Source: Melanocharis versteri (lineage: Eukaryota; Chordata; Aves; Passeriformes; Melanocharitidae). Taken from it: a stretch of 64,000 nucleotides of DNA. This document shows positions 58,701 through 64,000 of the stretch, one piece after another. Under the pieces are notes generated by a model, which was given only the letters and a program-made list of their open reading frames with translations, was not told the DNA's origin and made no database searches. The DNA is taken from NCBI GenBank assembly GCA_013397845.1, contig VZTG01010322.1:1287246-1351245 (forward strand), in the 5' to 3' direction. Both the position numbers and the translations under genes were made by a program. Each line of letters opens with the position of its first letter. The stretch's first letter is position 1.

Positions 58701-61700
58701 ATCTGAAGCTGAAAAGGCTGCCTGGGGCTCAACACCAAAACACAGTCTTTCTGCAAACCTTGATGTAAGCATGCCTGTTTTTCCAAAAAAGTCCATTGTG
58801 GTACTCATGTGCTTAAAGGTAAGCACGTGTTGGTGTGCTTTACCAAACTGGATCTACCAAGCCTGGAGGAGGTTTGGTTTTTTTCCCTGGATTCTTCCCC
58901 TGTCAGATATACTTGTTCTGAGGTAATATTAATCAAATAGGAAAGCTGCCTGGTTTTTTAGGAACTGGTGCAAATCTGGATGCTTTGCACACTTTTGAAG
59001 TGACAAATTAAATTTACACAGGATACCTAGAGCTCTTTGAAGCACATATTTGCACATGGTGGTGGGATTTAATGAGCAGCTTCATCAATAGCTAGGCCAT
59101 TAAAAGAATGACCAGGCTGGGTTTTATCTCATTTAAGCACTTCAGAGGAGGTATGCACTTTCTCTCTCTAGATAAGAGCTTGGCCATGTCCAAATCACTC
59201 TGACCCACAGGCCAGCGTCCAGTGAGAGGAAGGATGTTCCAGGGGTTACGGAGCAAACTTGAGCCTTGGGAGACTTGGTTTGGTTTCCTGTCACCTCTGT
59301 AAAGCCAGATGGCCTCCTGGTACAAGTTCCTCATCTGCAAATGAATTGCACTTCCCCGTCTCAGAGGGACACATTGGCAGGAATGTGCTGGTGATGGTGA
59401 AGCATCAGGTCATCGTGCTGCCAGCAGCACAAGTACTTCTCAGCCCCCAAAGGAAGTTAATGTACACTGTGAGACAGACGTGTGCACCTGGCAGAGGGAT
59501 TAACAAGGGATAGCCCGACATCAACAGAGTTGTGTTAGCAAAAAGTCCTGAGTTTGGCTCCCACCGTAAGAAAACTCCAGGTTGCTTTGGTTTCCTTTCC
59601 TGTCCTCTCTTCCCCCTGCTTTCGCGCTCGGCAGGTCCAGCCAGTCCATACCAGGCTAAAATAACTCACCTTCACACGGGGGTCAGCCCATGGGTGCTGA
59701 GAGCCTTCTCTTTGCACCATTGGGCATAAATCAAAAGAGGGAGCATCGCAGCTTTATGAACACGTTGGCTTGTGTGAAAAGGGGAAGGGCACGGGCACAG
59801 AAGAGGCTACTTACTGACACGGAGCACAGGTTAATGCAGCTGGGAGCTATTCCGTAACAATAGCCCTCATCGTGTCCTGAAGCCTGCTGGTGTGAAACAA
59901 TGTCCGAAAGCTGGCCGAGCAATTAACCTGCTCCCTTCGCTTTGGTTCCAGAGCCCTGCTGCTCCTCCTCAGCCTGAGTTGTGATTCTCAGAAATTACTC
60001 CAGACCCTGTAGCTGAATGCTCCTTAGCAGATTTGCATATCCTTCCGTAAAAAGGATGACTTTGCCCTTGTTTGACACTTCAGTAATTTTTTTAGTCTTT
60101 TTGTCTAAAGAGGAACTATTAAACAGGGGCAAACGAGGAAGAAGAAGACGTTCTGTAACAAAAAGTGAGTGACTGGACCTGCTGTTGGTCTCGCCACATT
60201 TGTTACCTTTTTGGATGGCTGGGTAGAGAATCAATTGCTCAAGACACTTTGTGCTTGGTTCCACATCATCACCTCAACCCTTTGCTGGCCATCTCAGTGT
60301 TTTAGCCTGAAGTGCGCTACAGAAAACAAGCTCTTTTGAGCATAGGGGTCACTGAGCTGTGTCACTGTCCAGCTGCCAGGCTGGCCCAGCTTTCCTTTTC
60401 CTAGATTGCCTCTTCCCCCACCAGCGCTGGTTGTTATCCTGTGCCCCTCCTTGGGGGTGCTGTGTAAACGGGGAATGCAGTGTTTGTTCCAAAAACGCAT
60501 TATCTAATCACAGGAAAGGTACTGCTAATGAATGCAGAGAAAGAGACAAGGAAGCAATGAGACAACAGAAGAGTAGACTCTTAATTTGACCTGGGATTGT
60601 TGTGATGTTTAAAAAAAGTCTGTAAGTTGTTTATACCCTGCAAAAATATGAAAACTTAAGACCTCTGACTTGTGCTACTTCTTCTGTTCCAGACACAGCT
60701 AGCACAGTTTTCATAAACACAAGTCCTGCACCAACCCATGGCTCAAACTCCAGGCCAAAAGGTGGTGTTCAGAAAAAAATTCAATCTTTTTTAGTCATCT
60801 TTAATTTACAAGACCCTTCCCAGCATTAGAAGAGGGCAAAGTGCTTAGGGAAAGCTATTTTCTTTTTAAAGAGGTTGCTATTGCTTAAACTAGAAAAGCA
60901 GGAAAAAGAAGATGTAAAGACTTGGGGGAAATAAGGGGAGAATGCTAAGTAGAGGAATGGGAACCAGCACCAGCAGGCACAGGGTTGTCATGTGCTATTA
61001 GATGGCAAAAGCTCCCTTTAACCAGCAGCAGAAGCTTTATTGCAGCTTTGTCCAAGTAAATGAGGTTTTCAGAGCTGTATCCAAGAGTGAAGGATTCCTT
61101 GCTTTGGGCTCGATTTTGAATCACCTTATCTAATTGCAAGATCAACAGCTGGATGTGAGGTGTTGAGTTTGCCTCGAGGACTCAGGGCTGCCAAAGCAGG
61201 GTCAGTGAAGGGCTGGGCACGATGCTTGGCTGGCCAGGATCCCCAGCGCAAGGCGTGCCCTGAAGCCTGGGCTGTGAGTGGGACCACTGTGTGTACAGGC
61301 AGCTGAGAGCTGGGAGGGGATGCAAAGGCCCATGAGGGCCAGAGATAACTCTGCTGCACACCTTGCAGATGTCCTGTCACGTACCCATTTCAGATGGTTG
61401 GGGCAGGACCGTGGTTTGTGTTGGTTTTAGTTTGGGGTTTTTGAGACACAAAAAGCTGTTGGCTTAATTGCATCACCTTTCTGGATGGCAGCCTCAGTTC
61501 CATGGGACCACCTCTGCAGGACACAGTGGGAGCTATAAAAAGCTGCAAGATTTCAGTCCAGTATTTTATGGGACTAGCCAGGAGCATTTTGTATCCCGGT
61601 GGGAAGCTGGGAACTTCTTCTTTTTCAGGAATATAAATCATTCACCTTGCTTGTTTGCTTAATGCTCTGCATTAAAACTGGCAGTTTCCCAGGTCTTGAT

Positions 61701-63438
61701 CTGAGGTAATTTTTGTGGAAGAGACTACAGAGGTATCTCTATGCCTTTTTTTTTTCTTTACAATTGTTTTAAAGTCATCGATTTTACATAATAGAGTACT
61801 GTAAGAAAAGGTTATGTATCAGGCCAAAAGTTCATGACAAATTGCAAGATGGGTTATTTATTTGTCACCTGGCTCTATTAAAAGTCCCTGTGTGTACAGC
61901 ATCAGGTACATACCCTTAGCATGTCTACAAAGCACCTTTGAAGTCACAAGTGTTGGGTAACTTTTATTGCTTGGCTATCCACAATGCTGTACAGATGGAA
62001 AGTCTTCCTTCTCTCTGCCAGCACTGGGACTGGGTAGGTCTGAAGCTCTCCAGGTGTATTGGTTCTCATGTCCTCTCTTTCCTTCCCTGCTCCAGTTGTC
62101 ACTACAAATCACTCCGCCGTGCGAGAGCGAACAACACTATGAGTACTCTGGACGGTGCTGCAGGAAGTGTGAGCCAGGTATGTGAGCCCTGACTGGGCTG
62201 TGAGGTTGAGAGGCTCATTAGGAGCTGCTCTGCAGGTTTTTGGTGAGGCAGTCAGCTCTTGTGACTGCTGATGGATTGGCACGTGCCCTGCAGGTGCCTG
62301 ATCTCAGGCTTACGAGTGCCTTCCTAGGGCAGGAGTGCTGCTGGCCTCAGCAAAGGCCACAGCAGCTGTTTTGTTGGGATAACACTTAACCACTGCGGGA
62401 GACAGAAAGCAGCTCGATTCTTGTGCTGCCAGGCCACCCACTTCACAGATGTTTCAGTGCCACACTAAATGGGGACCAGATTGACAAACTGAAAAGGTGC
62501 AGGAAGAAATTATTGTCCACAGCAGTCTTAGCATCCAACCTGTTATTTTTCTCTAACCTCCTTAGACAGCTGCTCTGCAGCTTCCAGATGACCTACTTGT
62601 CCTCTTCTCAATCACAGGGAAGTATTTGTCTGCTAGATGCACTGCTACTTCTGACAGCGTGTGCCAGCCATGTGGCCCAAACGAGTATATGGATGTCTGG
62701 AATGAAGAAGATAAATGCTTACTGCATAAAATATGTGATCAAGGTGAGCTGTTCATACTGCAGAACTTTTTAATCTAAATTAGTGAAGCGTGAAGGTGGG
62801 AAAGTGGATCTAGGGAAGTTGCTTTGTTCAGGTGCCCAAGACTGAAGGCTGAGCTTGCAGAAGAGCCTGGCAGAGAGAGAGGTCCCCAGACAGCAGAGAT
62901 CCTGTGCTGTGCAGAGCACCATGACTGCAGTGTCTGTGCTGCTGATAGTGATTATCTTCACTGGGGCCATTCACCCCTGTGAGCTGATTTTAGAAGTTGT
63001 CCTTTTGCCCAGGACACTCTGCATTCACTTCCTCTAATGTGTTTGTCTCGCCCTTGCAAGTGCTGTGTTTATTTTCTACAAAAGCTACAAGGAAATGTAT
63101 TGTTTAGGAGTGCAGTGGGTGAGGAGCCCCGTGCTGATCAAGGGTCTCCCGTGCTTCCTGAAAGACACCATTTCCTCTAACATGAATGGTTTTGCATCTG
63201 CCATTCAAGGAACGCAAGTAGGTGAAACAGGAGGCTCAGGAACTTGAGGCTTGTTACCAGAGAGATTTTTACTCTCATCTGCTTTCTCTTTTAGGGAAAG
63301 CCTTGAGAGAAGTGAACCCAGGGAACAGCACGTTCCAACGGCAGTGTGCTTGTACGATGGGCTACCACTGGAACGAGGACTGCGACTGCTGTCAGAGAAA
63401 TACCATGTGTGCTCCTGGACTCGGGGTCAAGCCTCCTG
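49691..63438 (+). CDS. TNFRSF11A: TNFRSF11A (RANK), exons 1-4, 3' part beyond window
   Basis: RANK is a type I membrane receptor of the TNF receptor superfamily. It binds RANKL (TNFSF11) and drives osteoclast formation through TRAF6 and NF-kB (family knowledge). The four exons give 137 residues plus one base. They cover the signal peptide (about 1-20), then cysteine-rich repeats with Cys at 29, 41, 42, 45, 55, 63, 66, 81, 87, 107, 109, 119, 121, 122 and 128. The segments ITPPCESEQHYEYSGRCCRK, EYMDVWNEEDKCLLHK and CAPGLG match RANK closely. N100-S-T is an N-glycosylation sequon, which I also remember in mammalian RANK. The remaining extracellular repeats, membrane segment and long cytoplasmic tail must follow beyond 64000. 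RELCH upstream on the same strand matches the mammalian gene order. Confidence 0.95.
54229..54260. repeat. 12-bp tandem repeat, nearly three copies
   Basis: The unit cagggtgggctg occurs twice exactly and a third time in part. It is G-rich. Confidence 0.85.
56898..56924. repeat. 9-bp tandem repeat, three copies
   Basis: The unit tctgatata occurs three times with one base change in the middle copy. Confidence 0.85.
62096..62177 (+). CDS. TNFRSF11A: TNFRSF11A exon 2, start of cysteine-rich repeat 1
   Basis: This exon is 82 nt, phase 0 to phase 1, encoding LSLQITPPCESEQHYEYSGR and CCRKCEP plus the first base of G. The acceptor is ccctgctccag and the donor gtatgt. It holds the first four cysteines of the receptor. 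The intron after it is 440 nt. Confidence 0.95.
62618..62743 (+). CDS. TNFRSF11A: TNFRSF11A exon 3, repeats 1-2
   Basis: This exon is 126 nt, phase 1 to phase 1, encoding KYLSARCTATSDSVCQPCGP and NEYMDVWNEEDKCLLHKICD plus Q after the split G codon. The acceptor is caatcacag and the donor gtgagc. CTATSDSVCQPC is a standard TNF receptor repeat boundary. Because it is symmetric and a multiple of three, it could be skipped in frame. The intron after it is 551 nt. Confidence 0.95.
63295..63438 (+). CDS. TNFRSF11A: TNFRSF11A exon 4, repeats 2-3
   Basis: This exon is 144 nt, phase 1 to phase 1, encoding KALREVNPGNSTFQRQCACT, MGYHWNEDCDCCQRNTMCAP and GLGVKPP after the split G codon. The acceptor is ctcttttag and the donor gtaaga. 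It includes the NST sequon and the Cys-rich CDCC segment. The rest of the window (63439-64000) is the beginning of the next intron. Confidence 0.95.
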
Positions 63439-64000
63439 GTAAGATACAGAAAGGGGATTTACAATGTGAAATGTCCAGCTCAGGCCTACTGGATGAGGCT
63501 GGTGTCGTGTGGGTTGTGACATTAGGGAGGGTACTAGACTCTCAGACAACTGTCAGCAGAAGATGCATGTCTGAGTTGTCATTACTACTGCATATAACCC
63601 TCCTGGACCATTCATATTTTGAAGGCTTCTGCCTCTGTAGTTTAAATAGTATCTTGGATCAAGTGGCTTTTGCAAGGTATCACGTGGACATGGCAGTAGT
63701 TGCAAGGTGTCCGGTACATTTCTAATGTTTGCTGAGGTGTCTGACTCTGAGTCACTAGGTCATGCGTTTCTCCCGTATTCAGAGAAGCACTCTTTTGGGG
63801 GTTGTTCCTGAGGTCAGATTTGCAATCTGGTTTTGTGCAATGACTTTGCTTTGCCATTTTTTAATGTTATAAGCAAGTTAAAAGTGATTAACACTTTTCA
63901 GGTAGCTCATGTATTCTGTTTTAGCAAGTGTTCTGTTTTGGATGGCTAGTAATGCAAAAGTTTATTACAGACATTTAAGTTACTCTTAAGTCTAATTAAA

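Larger units (their letters stand above)
49751..62095 (+). other. TNFRSF11A: TNFRSF11A intron 1, 12.3 kb
   Basis: The first part is still CpG island; the rest is moderate in GC. I find no exon, CR1 element or RNA gene I can support. Small tandem repeats occur at 54229-54260 and 56898-56924, and one N at 56322 follows a T run. The many open frames up to about 200 codons overlap on both strands and look fortuitous. Confidence 0.75.

Noticed and set aside
1..64000. CRISPR arrays, bacterial operons or tRNA/rRNA genes
   Set aside because: No direct-repeat arrays, operon layout or cloverleaf-type sequences were seen; the window is ordinary vertebrate DNA with spliced genes.

Overview
This is vertebrate nuclear DNA, almost certainly from a bird. 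The grounds are long introns, degenerate CR1 retrotransposon fragments on both strands (including CR1 reverse transcriptase remnants), and an LTR fragment of the type common in bird genomes. I cannot name the species. The window holds parts of two protein-coding genes on the + strand, RELCH (KIAA1468) followed by TNFRSF11A (RANK). This is the same order and orientation as on human 18q21.33. There are two assembly gaps (28408-28744 and 49470-49503) and one single unknown base (56322).

Region 1-41785 is the 3' half of RELCH, which encodes a Rab11-binding protein with LisH, coiled-coil and HEAT repeats. Its N-terminal exons lie before the window. Eighteen constitutive coding slots were looked for between 7606 and the stop codon at 40131-40133, and seventeen were found. 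The other is not visible, and reading phase shows it must exist; it very probably sits in the first gap. One visible slot exists twice, as two 83-nt exons (27513-27595 and 28260-28342) that look mutually exclusive. One intron (30739-31307) is U12-type and carries an LTR fragment. The introns hold several CR1 pieces. After the stop comes a 3' UTR with candidate poly(A) signals at 40519 and 41780.

Region 41786-48600 is intergenic, and I see no convincing gene in it. Region 48600-50600 is a GC- and CpG-rich island containing TNFRSF11A exon 1 (start codon at 49691). Intron 1 is 12.3 kb, followed by exons 2-4 at 62096-63438. These encode the signal peptide and the first cysteine-rich repeats of RANK. 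The rest of the gene lies beyond the window.

The two genes are not known to act together. RELCH works in cholesterol transport between recycling endosomes and the trans-Golgi network. RANK is the cell-surface receptor for RANKL, central to osteoclast formation. Protein identities come from my memory of the families compared with translated exons, and no database search was run. The most interesting features are the duplicated exon pair, the U12 intron, an in-frame alternative acceptor at 22697, and inverted CR1 copies flanking an exon cluster.
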